The notes: a model not told the origin generated them from the letters alone. Positions 48,781 through 62,099 are shown, numbered from the stretch's first letter. The stretch: DNA of 64,000 nt from Diphasiastrum complanatum (GCA_029204225.1 CM055110.1:34295947-34359946); one strand, 5' to 3'. Numbers and translations: made by a program.

Positions 48781-50075
48781 TCTGGGCCGAAGCTGTCTCC
48801 ACTATAGCTTACATCCATAACAGATGTTCGACCAAGGCTCTCTCAGGAAGAACACTCCAAGCCTTCTATAAAGAACCTACAAGTATTCGGATGCATTGCC
48901 TATGTGCAAATTCCAAAAGAGACAAGGAAGAAATTTGACTTCCAAGGTCTCAAGACCATCCTGATTGGATACACTTCATCTGACAACACCTACAAGCTGT
49001 ACGACCCCGATATCTAGTAGATCTTATTCAACCGAGATACAGTCTTTATCGAGGATTAGTTCATCGACTTCAAAGGCAAAGGCATTGTTCCAAGGGAACC
49101 TTCAAAGCCTACCATTGACACACCAATCCGAGCTTCAGACTCAAGCATGTCCATTGTCGATCAACTACTCGACAACAAGTCAGACGAAGATGTTGCTGCT
49201 ACCCAGCAACAAGTCCTAGGAATGGATCATCAGTCAACAGTTCCTCCAAGAAGATCAAGCCGAGTGCACACATAGCCCACAAGGTATACTCCTAAGTTTG
49301 TCCCTCTTTTGATACAGGAACCAGCGATAGTCAAAGAGGCACTTAGCCAACCAGATTTTGATCTCTGGAGAGAAGCCATTGACAGAGAATATTTCTCTTT
49401 GATCAACAATCAGACATGGTCATTAGTCAAAGCTCCTGCTGACTACAATCTTATCGATTGCAAATGGATCTTTAAGATCAAGTACATTGCCAATGGAGCG
49501 ATTAATAGAAGGAAGGCAAAATTAGTAGCATGAGAATTTGCTCAAATCCCCAACATTGACTACAATGAGACCTTCACTCCAGTAGTCAAGCATTAATCAA
49601 TCCGAGCCCTCCTATCGTATGATGCAGCAGCCGACCTTGAATTGCATCAACTTGATTTGTAAACAGCTGAGTTTGAATGGAGTTATAGAAGAAGACATCT
49701 ACATGATTCAGCCCAAAGGATACGTTCTGGAAGGTATGAAAAATCATGTCTATAAACTCCATAAGGCGCTTTACGGCTTGAAGCAATTTGTCAGAGCTTG
49801 GTTTCAGAGGATCAACACATTCCTCATCCAACAAGGCTTCCAACCATGCACTGCCAATTGCAACGTTTATTTCAAGTCAGTGCAACAATTTCACCTTATA
49901 TGTGGATGAAAAGTTTTTTTTTAGCAACAACATCAATTTGGTTAAGGATGCTAAACAGATGCTGTTTTCTGAGTTCAACATGACTGATATGGGTGAAGCT
50001 CACTTTTGTCTAGGCATTCAGATCCACAGAGACCAAGAATATCAGCCAAGTACCATGGAATACAAATATTTGGTC
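48780..50075 (+). pseudogene. copia integrase C-terminus and partial reverse transcriptase
   Basis: After the integrase tail come DFDLWREAIDREYFSLINNQ (about 49345-49404) and DCKWIFKIKYIANGAINRRK, the start of reverse transcriptase, with KAKLVA just before a stop. HKALYGLKQFVRAWFQRIN (about 49760-49816) and, in another frame, MTDMGEAHFCLGIQIHRD (about 49981-50034) follow. The segment between (YVDD region, about 49895-49915) is damaged by a short deletion and an expansion of T. RT motifs are present but split among frames. Confidence 0.85.
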
Positions 50076-50739
50076 TGATATCATCAGCAGAAAATACTCT
50101 AGATCGTGGCTAATCTGCCACTCTTGTAATCCGCGATTAGTTGTAGATGTTTAATCTTTCTAATTTGTAAGTTATACGACGCGATATGAAAAAGTTCGCG
50201 AACTATATACTTTCTGTTTGATGCATAATAATGTATGCAAGTAAGCAAGACAAGAAGTCAGAAGACGAAAAAAATACAGAATACTTGTCCGCTTGCGTGC
50301 GAGACAATTCTGTGGAGGATCTGTAGATCCAGAAGTCCGCTAGTAAGTGAGACATTATTCGTGTGAGAACTGTATTTCTCTCACGCCAATGCACTCTGTG
50401 GCACAATGCTTGAAGAATCATAAAATCAATAGATAATATTGTAGATGTTATGCACATATTAATCTGTATGATTGTATGATCTCGAATGTATGTTTGTTTG
50501 CTACAATTTGTGTGTCTGATTTACTTGTTTATTCAATTTTGCACTTTGGTTTGATATTGTTGAATGCTATATTAATTTTTTAACATAGATCAGCAGTGTC
50601 TATCTACACTCTGAAGGATTGTAGGAATGATATAGCCGGCAGTGACCAGCAATCATATTTGAATTCCTGATGAACAGATCTTGTTCGCAAATCCTTTCGC
50701 TTCATGCTTCGCTTCGCGATCACTTGGCTATAAGGGTAG

Positions 50740-50995
50740 ATCAATTTTAGAGCTCACTTAAGTTTTGTTTTGTTTTGTTTCGTTTCGTTTCGTCTCGTCT
50801 CGTCTCGCTACAGAGCCTGATTGATCTTTTTGCGAATGCTTGTGTTTCATTTTGTTTCATGTCGTTTCGTGATCTCTATGCTTTCAGCATGAATCAATTT
50901 TAGAGCTCATTTAAGTTTTGCTTCGCTTTGTTTTGTTTTCGTCTAGATTTCGTCTCGTTTCGTTTCGTTTCGTTGTGTTACAAGGCCTGTTTGAT
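50740..50995 (+). repeat. tandem duplication in the LTR containing (TTTCG)n
   Basis: Two units of about 150 nt begin with ATCAATTTTAGAGCTCA (about 50749 and 50895). Each contains a pentanucleotide run of TTTTG/TTTCG/TCTCG type and ends in GCCTG.TTGATC. Confidence 0.85.
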
Positions 50996-51133
50996 CCAAC
51001 ACAAATTATTCTCGAACAGAAATAGTTTGAGTTTCGCGAAAAGTTTTGCGAATTGTTCGAGATTTTCTTTTATCAGTTTGTCACCAGAGTTCTAGCTGGA
51101 ATTTGCATTTTTTGAGCACATTTTTCGCATCAG

Positions 51134-51146
51134 TGGTATTAGAGCC
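51134..51146 (+). promoter_or_regulatory. variant primer-binding site
   Basis: TGGTATTAGAGCC differs at one position from the initiator-Met PBS used by the other elements in the window. Confidence 0.7.
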
Positions 51147-51232
51147 TACCTTGTCATAATCTGACATATCCAAAAAGCTGTCAGATCCAAGAGGCTAAAG
51201 CATTCAAACAAACAACCATCAACAAGTGAACA

Positions 51233-51780
51233 TGAATTCAAGAGCAATGGCTTCAATCAGCAGCATACAATCTAGACCTGTACAGTTCTGGATTCATCAG
51301 GATCTAACTTTCTAGCATGGAAAGTTAAGACCTCTCTGATACTAAAGGGTGAAGGATTATTTCCCTAGGTAGATGGCACCGAGGAGAGGCCTACAACAAC
51401 AGGCAAAGAGCTACGCAAATGGAGGGAGAAGAATGACAGCAATAGCCTTGTTATCGTCATCCATCGAGGATAGCCTCACATTTGACCTGGCTACACTCTC
51501 CAAAGCAAAGGAGATGTGGGATACACTACTCACGAGATTTCAAACGAAATCACGTAGTCAATTAATGATGTTGGAAGATCAATGGACAAACCTGCAATGG
51601 GATGGCAAAGACCTCACTTCTTTTGTAAGGAAGATGAAGGATCTATTCCTTTCACTACACAATTCTGGAGCAGAAAATGAAGGTCGAAACAGTAAGGTGG
51701 AGACAAGAAAACCTGCGTGAGATGCAGATGCGAAGGACACACAGTCGATTCATGTTGGCTCAATCCGAAATTTGAGTGTA
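51233..51780 (+). pseudogene. copia gag of the nested element
   Basis: The start MNSRAMASISSIQSRPVQF (51233) followed by SGSNFLAWKVKTSLILKGEG is copia gag-like. A stop lies near 51370. In the other frame, AKEMWDTLLTRFQTKSRSQL (about 51512-51571) and LTSFVRKMKDLFLSLH continue gag. A degenerate zinc-knuckle sequence lies at about 51711-51790. Confidence 0.75.
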
Positions 51781-51789
51781 TCCATTGCC

Positions 51790-53140
<1,351 letters not shown>

Positions 53141-53540
53141 TGGTGATGTTTTTTTTTACTAATTTTTAAGACTCCCATTGGTTGTCTGCAGTATTTATCC
53201 CTCTTATTCCGTTGCACCCATTATCTCAGATACTGGATCCCCTAGTCAGAGGTCAGGCCATAGTCGCGGGTCATCCCGCCTTTCCTCTATTAGTGAGAGT
53301 GAGTTCATTAGCTACCTTGATTAGTTGCCTTCCTTGCAGCAAGATAGGGTCTTACAAAGGGCTCGACACGAGGCTCGTACATCCTCTCGATTGGTTGAGT
53401 ACACATCATCGACCGAGGAGGTTCAGTCCACTCCTTGTGTAGACCAGTCACATGTTTTACCTTTCTTTGAGGTTCACTCCGACAAGGGTCGCACCCCCAC
53501 CCATGTCACTACTGCCAATGCTTCTTTCTGACACTCTCGG

Positions 53541-53825
53541 GAGAGGAGGAGGAGCTGCCTCAGTATCTCATGCTGTGGAGGATGTGGCGATGACCCTGAC
53601 GTGGTCATGAGTCCTGCACGTCTGCGTAGCGCATCTCGTCGTGGGGAGTCCCTACTTCGAGATACACTGACTTTATTTGTGGATTTGCTTAAATTAAATT
53701 ACAGTCACCGATTTGTCGGTTCATGCAGAGTCGTAAAGCGGTCTCCCAAGTATGCATATTCCAACAACTTGCAATCATTACTCGAATTATTGGAGAGACA
53801 AGGAGTGAGAATTGACTGGGATGGA
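53541..53825 (+). CDS. unrecognised protein-coding-like fragment
   Basis: The frame reads CGDDPDVVMSPARLRSASRR, then LLRDTLTLFVDLLKLNYSHR, FVGSCRVVKRSPKY and LLELLERQGVRIDWDGYSE. Composition and amphipathic helices look like real protein. At about 53825 the sequence passes into a copy of the gypsy fragment at 54330-54395 (antisense), so the downstream end is a chimera or an exon end (GAG before GTATGT). I do not recognise a family. It may be a host gene fragment or part of an unknown transposon. Confidence 0.35.
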
Positions 53826-54256
53826 TATTCTGAGGTATGTATTATGGTTTCAACATATATTTTGACTTCACCACATTCGTTCGGTCAGACACTCTAACAA
53901 CATCATTTACAAAATTTACACATCTTCGTTGCACGCAAGTATCACAGTCTCAGTCTCATGCATCGCAGTCACATGAGTCTGATGACCATGGCCAGGATGG
54001 GGAAGATTCAGCTGGATCTAATAATTAAGTGTTTCATTCTGATATATATTTGTAATTCAAATATTTATGTATCAATATATATAATTGTTTAAGTTAAGTC
54101 CTCTACATGGCTCTTCAATTGCATGGAGTCTAGTTTTAGGATAGAATTGAGCCATTTGACAGGGTTATAACGATGGCCATGGGAGAACCCTGGCCACCAC
54201 TTCCAAGGTGAGAAGGTCCCTAAAGTCTCTTGTAGCTTCTTAGCGGCTTCCCGTTG

Positions 54257-54592
54257 TTATTTGGCATTATCTGGATTTTTGGAGAATCTTTTTTTCACAA
54301 ACTTCAAGTCTTCCTTGTGCCTTGATTCGGATGGATATTCTAGATCTGAGGTATATATGGCTTCAAGATACACTTTAACTTCACTACATTCATGTGGTTT
54401 GACTTTCACGAAGCACACATCTGCAACTTTCATGTGAATATTTCTTCTCATGTTAGATCGCACACTTGATTGACCAGCTAGTTTGACCCTGAAGGATAGT
54501 GGTTCCATCCCTTGTAGATTCCAAGCTCGATACAATGTGGAGGAGATTTTGTTCACTCTGGATCCACCATCAATGATAGCGATTTCTTTCAT
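54257..54592 (-). pseudogene. retroelement aspartic protease
   Basis: The minus strand reads IAIIDGGSRVNKISSTLYRAW near its start (about 54520-54580), with an Asp-Gly-Gly/Ser-type active site in place of D-S/T-G. NIHMKVADVCFVKVKPHECS follows, which is characteristic of this retroelement protease. It ends at a stop at 54257. Confidence 0.7.
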
Positions 54593-55718
54593 GAAGCCCT
54601 TATGCTTGATAGGTAACGTGATGTTCGAAGCATCAGTTTGCCATCTAATGGATTTTGGACTTTGTTCTCGTCTTCACTCCACTAAGGGATAGGTTCTAAA
54701 GACTCTGTTTCAAGGTGGGGAATAGGAATCGGAGGTGAATTCATCATTTTTAGAGTCTTAACCGATTTTTTTAGATCATTTCAGAGATTTGGACTGCTAC
54801 GCAACATTGTTCCTAGGGGAATACATATCCTGGACGTTAGGAGGTCTTGTAGTTCTATCTTTTCTCTTGCTCCTAGATCATGGATAATACTAACATGAGA
54901 TTCAATTGGGTGATGCCTAGGTATTCCTGGAATGGCCGTTTCTATCATAGGGCTAACGGGTTCTCTGGTGGGGATTTGGTCAAAAGTTGAGACGAAATCA
55001 GGTCTTACTTTCTCTGGTATTCGGCCTGTTCTACATTCACTCACTTCTTTATTCTTCTAAATTTTTCTTTCTCGACAGGGGGCAAGAATACTCTCCCAAA
55101 TATAATGACCTAGTTGAACCTCTACTAGCTTCCCTCGAAGATTTTGGTATTGGTTCCGGTGCATTTGGCTTTTGGGCTCGAGTTACAACATACAAGGGAG
55201 TTCTTTCACGATCCTTTTGGAATTTCATACTTAACATATTTACTAGCATAGATGGTCCACCTTTAGTACTTCTTGACAAGACAATCTAGATACAAGCGAC
55301 CATGTCCACAATCCTTGTAGAGCGGCACATAGTCTTGTCCCTGTCTCTTGTTAGGGCATTCGACAATATGATCATTACCCCATAGCATTTTATAGGGGGT
55401 CTACCTGTCGGCCCCTGAACTTGATTGGCATAAACTAGCACCTATATGCCCTCATACCCATCTATGTAATACACATGTGTTTTGTTGGTAGGGAAGGAGG
55501 GTTCATATGGTGGTTCAGAAATCTCAAGCTCGGGCATGACTGCATGCACATTAGCAGCTTGGCAAGGAGGTTTGACTATCATTCCTCACAATATTGATGG
55601 TGATGCAGGAAGTGCAAGAGGTGGTAGGTTTTGGTTTGGTGTATATGGATACTGCCTATCATGTTGTCTCGAGGGGTAGTAATGTCATGTAGCCACTTGT
55701 ACTTGAGGGTTGTATCTA

Positions 55719-55760
55719 CACTCGAATGTATCGTGGCCATTCATGCTGCACAAGTGGCAT
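55719..55760 (-). pseudogene. intact gag zinc knuckle in the gypsy remnant
   Basis: The minus strand reads CHLCSMNGHDTFEC, an exact CX2CX4HX4C, within otherwise decayed gag. Confidence 0.8.
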
Positions 55761-56639
55761 TATTTAATTATTTTCTTCAGGCACTGGCATAGTTGTGGGC
55801 ATTCATTAGCGGTATGGTGCATGTATAGACCAGACACCAAGTTGCCTCCCTTCGTGGATAGACTAGCAGTTTTGGTACCCTAGGTACCTAATGTATACCC
55901 TTAAGCTTTTGGTCCACGGTCCCAAGCAACTCAATAGTGAACTTCTGCAATTGATCATTCTTTGGATTTGTAAGTTCTCCAACGCTTTTGTGTAGGTGTC
56001 AATTGAGGTTATGGTAGAAGATGTGGAGTCAAACTCTTTAGTCTCCCCCTTTTCCTTGTCTCGATGGTGCCCCTTAGATCAGTCGGTTGAGCTATTGAAA
56101 CTGCTCCTTGAGCTCTCGTCTGCCTCTCGGATGGCATCGACACATGCTTCACTAAAGGTATTGTACTCACTCCTACGTTTCATGTGACATCAAATGCTAG
56201 CCAAAAACCATGAGAACACATTTGCATCGGGCACACTGGTAGGGGCACATTGTCCCTTTAACTTCTTGACCCTTTCGATGAAGTCTCTAATAGACTCATA
56301 GGCCTTAATAGGCACTCGTCCGAGCTAGGATCTTCCATAAATCTAGTGGTCTTGAAGCACAAGATAGATTCCCTTAGTAATGTGGTCCAATTTTCTTTTT
56401 TGGTGGCCTGTAGGTTGACATATCAATCGTTAGCAGAGTTGTAAGGCATAGGTTGAAATATTTCCTCATCGATTGGTCATCTTTCATTCCACAGGTCTCG
56501 TAGGCTTCCATGGACATTTGGAGGAACTTGGTAGGGTCACCTTGGTTGTTAAACCTTGATAACTCTATATTGGATAGACCTCTGTTGTGGGCTAGGGCAT
56601 TTTCGATGTTTGCCATGATGGGAGGTACCAATGGGAAAA

Positions 56640-57840
56640 TTAGTTGTGTTGGGTCTGTGAAAAGTACTTGTAAAATAAAATAATATTTAACTTAGAAATC
56701 CAAGTTTTGGGATCTATCCAAATTTTAGGTAGACTAGGCAACTAGTCTTCTAATTAGCGTTAAGTTACTTTTGTTTTCTATAGTGATATGTAGATCGAGA
56801 ACCTAGCAAGAAGCATGGAAGCTACCTTTGTAGGTCTAAGATGCACAAAATAGAGATTCCCAATTCTTATCCACTCTCCTTTTGTCATCTAGTAGAGAGA
56901 TAGAAGCATTTGGCACATAGAATACTCTCTCTCTCAATCGAGTTCTAGAAGGCCATCTTGTGTACAAATAAGGAGGCTTTGTACCTCACAAATGTTATCT
57001 TTCAAGTAAATTTGACATTCTGAGGATATTTTAAACGTGTGAACTAAATTCTTTCCATCCACTTTTTCTTGTGAAAGTTGAGAGTGTTTTTTGATCACCT
57101 ACTAGAAATTGTCAATTTTGGCCATTCTTCAAGTTCATAGTCTATTTGTACTTGATTTCTTTGAGATCTTGAGACACCATTTAATCGGATTGAACCTCTG
57201 AAAATACTCTTTTAGTGTGCCAAAACTAATCTTTAAAATATGGCTTCAATGGGATCTTACCTATTGGAATAAAATGAGAGACTCACTTCTACCAATTATG
57301 GTGTATGGCTTAAAGGATGAACCCATGCTTGTACTCCAAGGTTTATTTGTGGGCAAATTTCATGCACAATACTCATCTCTGTCCATCACTTTTCTAGGAC
57401 GTTTTTGTCAAAATTTAGTGCATTTCAACACCTTGGAGAAGCACAAATAACACGTGTAGCAGGATTTTGAGCACTGTTTCTCAACAATGTTTTGGAATTT
57501 TAAGCTTGTCCAACGAAGGGGCGAAAGATTAGATACAACGTTTTGGAATTTTAAAGATTAGATGCTTGGAGTCCTTGCATGCAGGATCAGATATTTTTTT
57601 CCAGCAAACTGTGAAGCAACTCTACAACTATTCAAAGAGGCCGACATAGAATCATTGCATGCAGATTCAGGATCATGTGATCCACATTTTAGTCATCATT
57701 ATTACTTTTTATTTTTAATTTTTTTTAGGGCCCATTTTGCCTTAGTTGTTACATTTTTTTATCCAATTCTTCAAACTTCCATATCTCTTTCATGTGACCT
57801 CAGAATTCGACATAATAAAACGCAAAAGTAATAATTATAT
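56640..57840. other. no recognisable gene
   Basis: Short frames only. A short CT run lies at about 56925-56936. The duplicated AACAATGTTTTGGAATTTTAA and CAACGTTTTGGAATTTTAA (about 57484 and 57537) are a small local repeat. Confidence 0.4.
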
Positions 57841-58050
57841 TGAGTTCAATAAAATGGCACAAAAAAAAACGAGTAATACTGAAGAGATTCCTACTATGGA
57901 AAATCCAGCTAGAATGGAGGAAATATTAACCAAAGTTTTAAACTGCTATACAAGACACCACCGAAGTGAATAAATAAACATGGCAACAGATGCAGGAGAG
58001 CTCGGAGTGACGTTGGGAGAAAATGTTAGAGTTGATGATGTCACAAATCT

Positions 58051-58340
58051 ATGATGAGTACTACATTACAAAAACAAGATGTTCATCAAGGTCAAAATCC
58101 TTCGTCTTTTTTGAATGCTTCAACATCCGAAATTCTGGGTCAAGGTAGTTATGATCATCTGGCGACATTGCGAAACAACAAGGGAAAGCAACAAGTATGT
58201 GATGATCAACCTATTTGGTTGCAACCAACTGCTCCAACACCAAATGATTTTCCACTTCAAGCTTCTAGACTTTTTCCTATTGGTGTGGCTGCTTAAGATC
58301 CACAACAATGGGTACTACAAGAGCTCGAGTCATACAACAA
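58051..58340 (+). CDS. uncertain ORF, possibly a gene fragment
   Basis: The frame includes QNPSSFLNASTSEILGQGSY and, after a stop at 58294, WVLQELESYNKLPPHYRNAV. Composition is protein-like, but no family is recognised. It is followed without a gap by minus-strand copia RNase H. Confidence 0.2.
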
Positions 58341-58359
58341 ATTGCCACCTCACTATCGG

Positions 58360-58870
58360 AATGCCGTGAATGCCTTGATCTTCAGACTAAGCAATGCACA
58401 AAAGAAGTTGTGTGCATTAACACTTAATGCCTTTGTAAATATATCTACAACCATGTCCTGCGTTTGACAGTACGTTAAGCTTACCTCCTTGTTGAAAATC
58501 TTGCCCCTGATATAGTGATATCGGATTTCAATGTGCTTACTCCTAGAGTGAAATCTAGGGTTGGTCGATACGGCAATAGCACTCTAAGATTGTTGTTGTT
58601 GACTTCTCTATAGCAGATGCACTGGTCCATGGTAGCTTGAGTATATCTCATGACTCTTATGAGAGCCTTCCAATGCGTAATGCCAGGATTAGCCATAAAT
58701 TGGCTAAGCGAGCTTACTGCAAAAGAGATGTCAGGTCTTGTACAGACCATTGCATACATGAGAGATCCAAGTATCGATCAATAAGGATACTCTCTCATCT
58801 GCCTGCTTGGGCTGAGGACATTGGTTCTTTGACAATCACCTTTGAGGAGCATGACTAATTTCGTGTCGTG
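58360..58870 (-). pseudogene. copia reverse transcriptase/RNase H fragment
   Basis: The minus strand reads YAMVCTRPDISFAVSSLSQF (about 58700-58757), then NPGITHWKALIRVMRY, the RT/RNase H boundary of copia. In another frame KHIEIRYHYIRGKIFNKE (about 58480-58535) and VVDIFTKALS (about 58420-58450) give the end of RNase H. The region between (YxDAD...STSGY) is deleted. No LTR is visible. Confidence 0.85.
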
Positions 58871-60290
58871 TTGTCTTTCGTCAAAAGTTCAGGATTGAAA
58901 GCTAGCAAAGCTTTGCCAATAGAAACATTTTATTTCTTCTAAAAGTAATGATACAACATCTGAATTAGGATGACATCAATAGTGACTCAAATTCTGTGTT
59001 CCTTTGACATTGTACTAGCATACCTGTACTGATTATAGAAAAGCATTAATCTTTGAGAAATAATTTGCACTAGTAGCAAGATAAAAGCTTTTGTTGAATG
59101 TATAATGGCTCTATAAGCGTAGATAGTCTTCATGAACGTAAAGTCCATTGATTGGGCCTATATCCCGTTAGAAACACTTATTTGTGGTCAAGAAATCATC
59201 TTTCAAGGAAGGAGATGGCCCTTCAAATACACAAAAAAGATGTATTGCCATGGCAGATAGGCTAAGGTCACAAATAAATTCTCCGATGTTATGAAAATCT
59301 CAAAGTAGATTGGGAGTAGGGAAGCAAGAACTTCTAGAAATTCTTTCGCCTCCTTAGATTAAAGAATAGAGCTTTCAAGGACTACCCCCCTGCCTAGACT
59401 CGGTATAATGACTGCTTGAATAGGCTTAAAATCAGACAATGGATAGAACATTCTTCCTTATTGGCTATGCTCCCTGGTAATGACACCAAAATAAGCATAT
59501 GTCGTAGCATACTTATTAGAACATTCAATAAAATTGTGTCAAAGTACAACTAAAGTTTAGATAGCCATTGGTGAGACATGATGCGATTCCTTTCACCACT
59601 AATCACTTTAGGCCAGACTTGATGTCGAGTTTTTTTTTTTTCTTCAAAAAACTGATATCAAGGGCACAACACTTTGATTTTATTATAAGGTGGCGATAAA
59701 GAGTCATTGTGGAGAGAAGGCGTTGACATCTTCCTCAATATCCAAATTCATAAATGAGTACTCTTGAGAAACTCTCAAGGTTAGGGCAACTAAATGCTCT
59801 CTAAATGTGCCACTTCTTCTTGCCAAGTTGGGGGCCCTAAGGTGAAAAACGTGATGTTATGGGTGATGAGTCAATTTTGAAGATTGTGTGTTAACCACAT
59901 TACTATACTTTCAAAATCAAGGTTAGTTTATATTAGGTAGTGGCCTTTGGGAGGGCCATTACCATGAATAATTGGGGACCCAAGCAGCGAGTGGCGAAGG
60001 CTACGAGCTGTCAGGGGACCGAATTATCTATGGTAATGGCTCGACCAAATGGGATTACCATGCATAATTGAAATTGTTTTGTATCGTCATTAAGTGGGAT
60101 AAATTCGGAACATTAGTTTCTAAATCATCCACATCCAAACTTAATTGAAAAGGTTGAAACATTGAAAAAAAGTTAAGCGGTACCGCAAAAAATTGTCAAA
60201 AAGCTATCTTTTTGGTTAGCTGGATTGTGTTTTGACCAAAATAAAGACCTAAAACATAAAGTGTGAATACTCTAGACAGCCTCTGCTTAG
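58870..60290. other. no recognisable gene; weak inverted repeat
   Basis: Short frames only. GGCCATTACCAT (about 59956) and ATGGTAATGGCTC (about 60031) form an inverted pair followed by a second TTACCATG, suggesting a small foldback remnant. Confidence 0.4.
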
Positions 60291-60725
60291 TTTTAGCACC
60301 CTGTTCACTCCCTGCACCATGTGATGGGAGTTCATCTATGGCTGAAAACCAAAGGAAACTTATACTAAGGGCCATTTCACACTACACTCGAAATTTAAAA
60401 TAGAGCTCTCCCATTGGTCTAGGGAGAAAAAATGGGCCTTCCACCCTTTCACACTAGTGCTCGCGAAAAGCCTACAAAGCCTTACGAGCTCATTTTTAAA
60501 ATTATATATTCACCTACTAAATTTATAGTTGTAGTTTTTTAAAGACTACCAATCTAAAGGGCTAATACTTTTTTAACTTGTTGTTAAAAAACTTGTAGTT
60601 TTCAATTTGTTGAAAAAGGGTATCAGGCCTACAAGCTACAATTAAGCAAGGGGCTCCATGCAACCTTCAGCCTTCAGCAGCCTACAGCCTTCAACGGCCC
60701 ACGGGCCCTTCAGCAACCGCTTCAG

Positions 60726-60729
<4 letters not shown>

Positions 60730-60803
<74 letters not shown>
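60730..60803 (+). repeat. (CT)37 tract
   Basis: An uninterrupted CT run of about 74 nt inside the terminal-repeat element. Confidence 0.95.
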
Positions 60804-60804
<1 letters not shown>

Positions 60805-60939
60805 CCATGGCCATTGAAACATTGTCATTTAAGTGTTGAAACTAGGACCAATAAGTTTTTTTAGCCCAACTTTGAAACAAATCTACAAATTTTAAAAAGT
60901 AGTAGGTTTTTTAGTAGATTAAAAAAATGATTTTTTGTG

Positions 60940-61110
60940 AGCAATGTAAATTAAAATTCACACTACCAAGCACTTGCCACTATGTGGTAGATGACATGGC
61001 AAGGACCCACTGCCACTGCCACTTAGGGGCAACTCAAAGCCATTTTTTTGGGTCAGGCAATGTCCCCTGCCATGTTGAGTTGCCCCTCGCATATTGGCCC
61101 AACCCTTCAT
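60940..61110 (+). repeat. dispersed repeat, copy 2 (relative at 16680-16890)
   Basis: It carries the same ordered landmarks as the minus strand at 16680-16890: CTTGCCACTATGTGG, GGCAAGGACCC, TAGGGGCAACTCAA. It then has an inverted GAGTTGCCCCT. Confidence 0.6.
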
Positions 61111-61605
61111 TGCTGATATTCCTTTCAATGAAATGTGTTTCAATTTTGACATTTCCAGTTGAAAGTTGATTGCTTTAAAAAAGACCTTATAGCACCCTTC
61201 AACCTTTTAACTTGAAATTGTAGCCGTTCATTCAACATTTACCATCCAAATGTGAAATATGGGTGGTCCATTGCCTCTAAACTCACTTGCCAAGATCCAA
61301 AAAATGGGTGACAAGCGAAAGGGCTAGGCAAAGGGACTTGCTTGTAGTGTGAAACCACCCTAAGGATTGCAGTGGGAATGCATCTATGGCTGAAAACTAA
61401 AGAAAAACTTATACTAAGGATTAATTGCACCAGTGCACTGATTGACATGACATGGGATGGTGCAGGGAGTGTGTAGGGTGCTGAGATTAAGCAAGCTGCC
61501 AAACAACCTTCTCAACGAGCAGAATACCTTGCAAACATATCCGACAGTGTCTAAGTCTGAAAAAGTTCATATTTGGACAAAAGATAGTAGTTGAGTATGT
61601 ATTAG

Positions 61606-61700
61606 ATAACGGGCCTGAAGGGCCGTTACGGGATATCGTGACGTCCAAGGGCGAGCCCAGGCGTCACAATATCCTGTAATGGGCCCTTCGGGCCCGTTAC
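61606..61700. repeat. near-perfect 38-bp hairpin (MITE-like)
   Basis: The left arm 61606-61643 (ATAACGGGCC...ATCGTGACG) and right arm 61662-61700 (CGTCACAATATCC...GGGCCCGTTAC) pair with few mismatches around an 18-nt loop. Each arm also contains its own GGGCC-type palindrome, so a branched cruciform is possible. Confidence 0.85.
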
Positions 61701-61736
61701 CGACGTTATGGTCAGGTTTCTGCCTTTCATGGCACT

Positions 61737-62095
61737 TCAATGTGGGGGACTACTTGTGGCACACCGAGCTGCAATGCAGTGCATGTGTGCATGTAGATTC
61801 GTCTGTAGTTTTGTGTCTTTCTGGGCATCTCCATATCTGCGCATCTGCTCTTCTTGGCTTCTCCTGGTGATGGAATTAGCTCCTGATCTTCTTGAGATCG
61901 CTGCATCGCTACTGTACACAGGGGACATAGAATCCACCTCAATTTCAATCCCTCCAAAAGAATTTAAGGCCTGGAGCGTCAATGGTTTTCCTACTTCAAC
62001 ATTCCCATGTTCTTTTGTCTGATCATTCGCGATCTTTACATCAGAGAATATAGTAAAGTCTACTTTCTTCATTGAATAACTCTTAACTCTGCCAA
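61737..62095 (-). CDS. uncertain exon-like ORF, minus strand
   Basis: The frame opens after a good acceptor (tattgttttggcag at about 62095) and reads SYSMKKVDFTIFSDVKIAND, then VEVGKPLTLQALNSFGGIEI, then RRSGANSITRRSQEEQMRRY. It is charged and protein-like, with no family recognised. Possible further coding upstream (MSKLLAKINSARAQDDDDGE at about 62285-62345) could belong to the same gene, but no donor that joins them was found. Confidence 0.3.
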
Positions 62096-62099
62096 AACA

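Larger units (their letters stand above)
45755..50075 (+). mobile_element. Ty1/copia retrotransposon with 5' LTR, truncated in reverse transcriptase
   Basis: A probable LTR of 945 bp (TGTT...GACA, 45755-46699) is followed directly by a primer-binding site, a gag start at 46892, protease, integrase and the first part of reverse transcriptase. The coding region then stops at about 50075, where another LTR-like sequence begins. Several in-frame stops and short shifts lie along the body. RNase H and the 3' LTR are absent. Confidence 0.8.
53826..56640 (-). mobile_element. gypsy-type gag-protease remnant, minus strand
   Basis: From right to left on the minus strand come the gag piece MANIENALAHNRG (about 56590-56625), a further gag part (GDPTKFLQMSMEAYETCGMK), a zinc knuckle at about 55719-55759 and an aspartic protease at 54257-54592. 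A short duplicate of the protease-region end lies at 53826-53890. Frames are broken in many places. The same family occurs at 21140-22080 in the opposite orientation. Confidence 0.75.
60295..61484. mobile_element. non-autonomous element with ~26-bp terminal inverted repeats
   Basis: The left end AGCACCCTGTTCACTCCCTG continues CACCAT. The reverse complement of the right end is AGCACCCTACACACTCCCTG continuing CACCAT; it differs at three positions. Just inside each end is a direct repeat, CATCTATGGCTGAAAAC.AA followed by CTTATACTAAGG (about 60333 and 61381). The 1.19-kb interior has no ORF of interest and holds a CT tract and a copy of the 16.7-kb repeat. Target-site duplication is not clear, so the superfamily is open. 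Confidence 0.65.
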
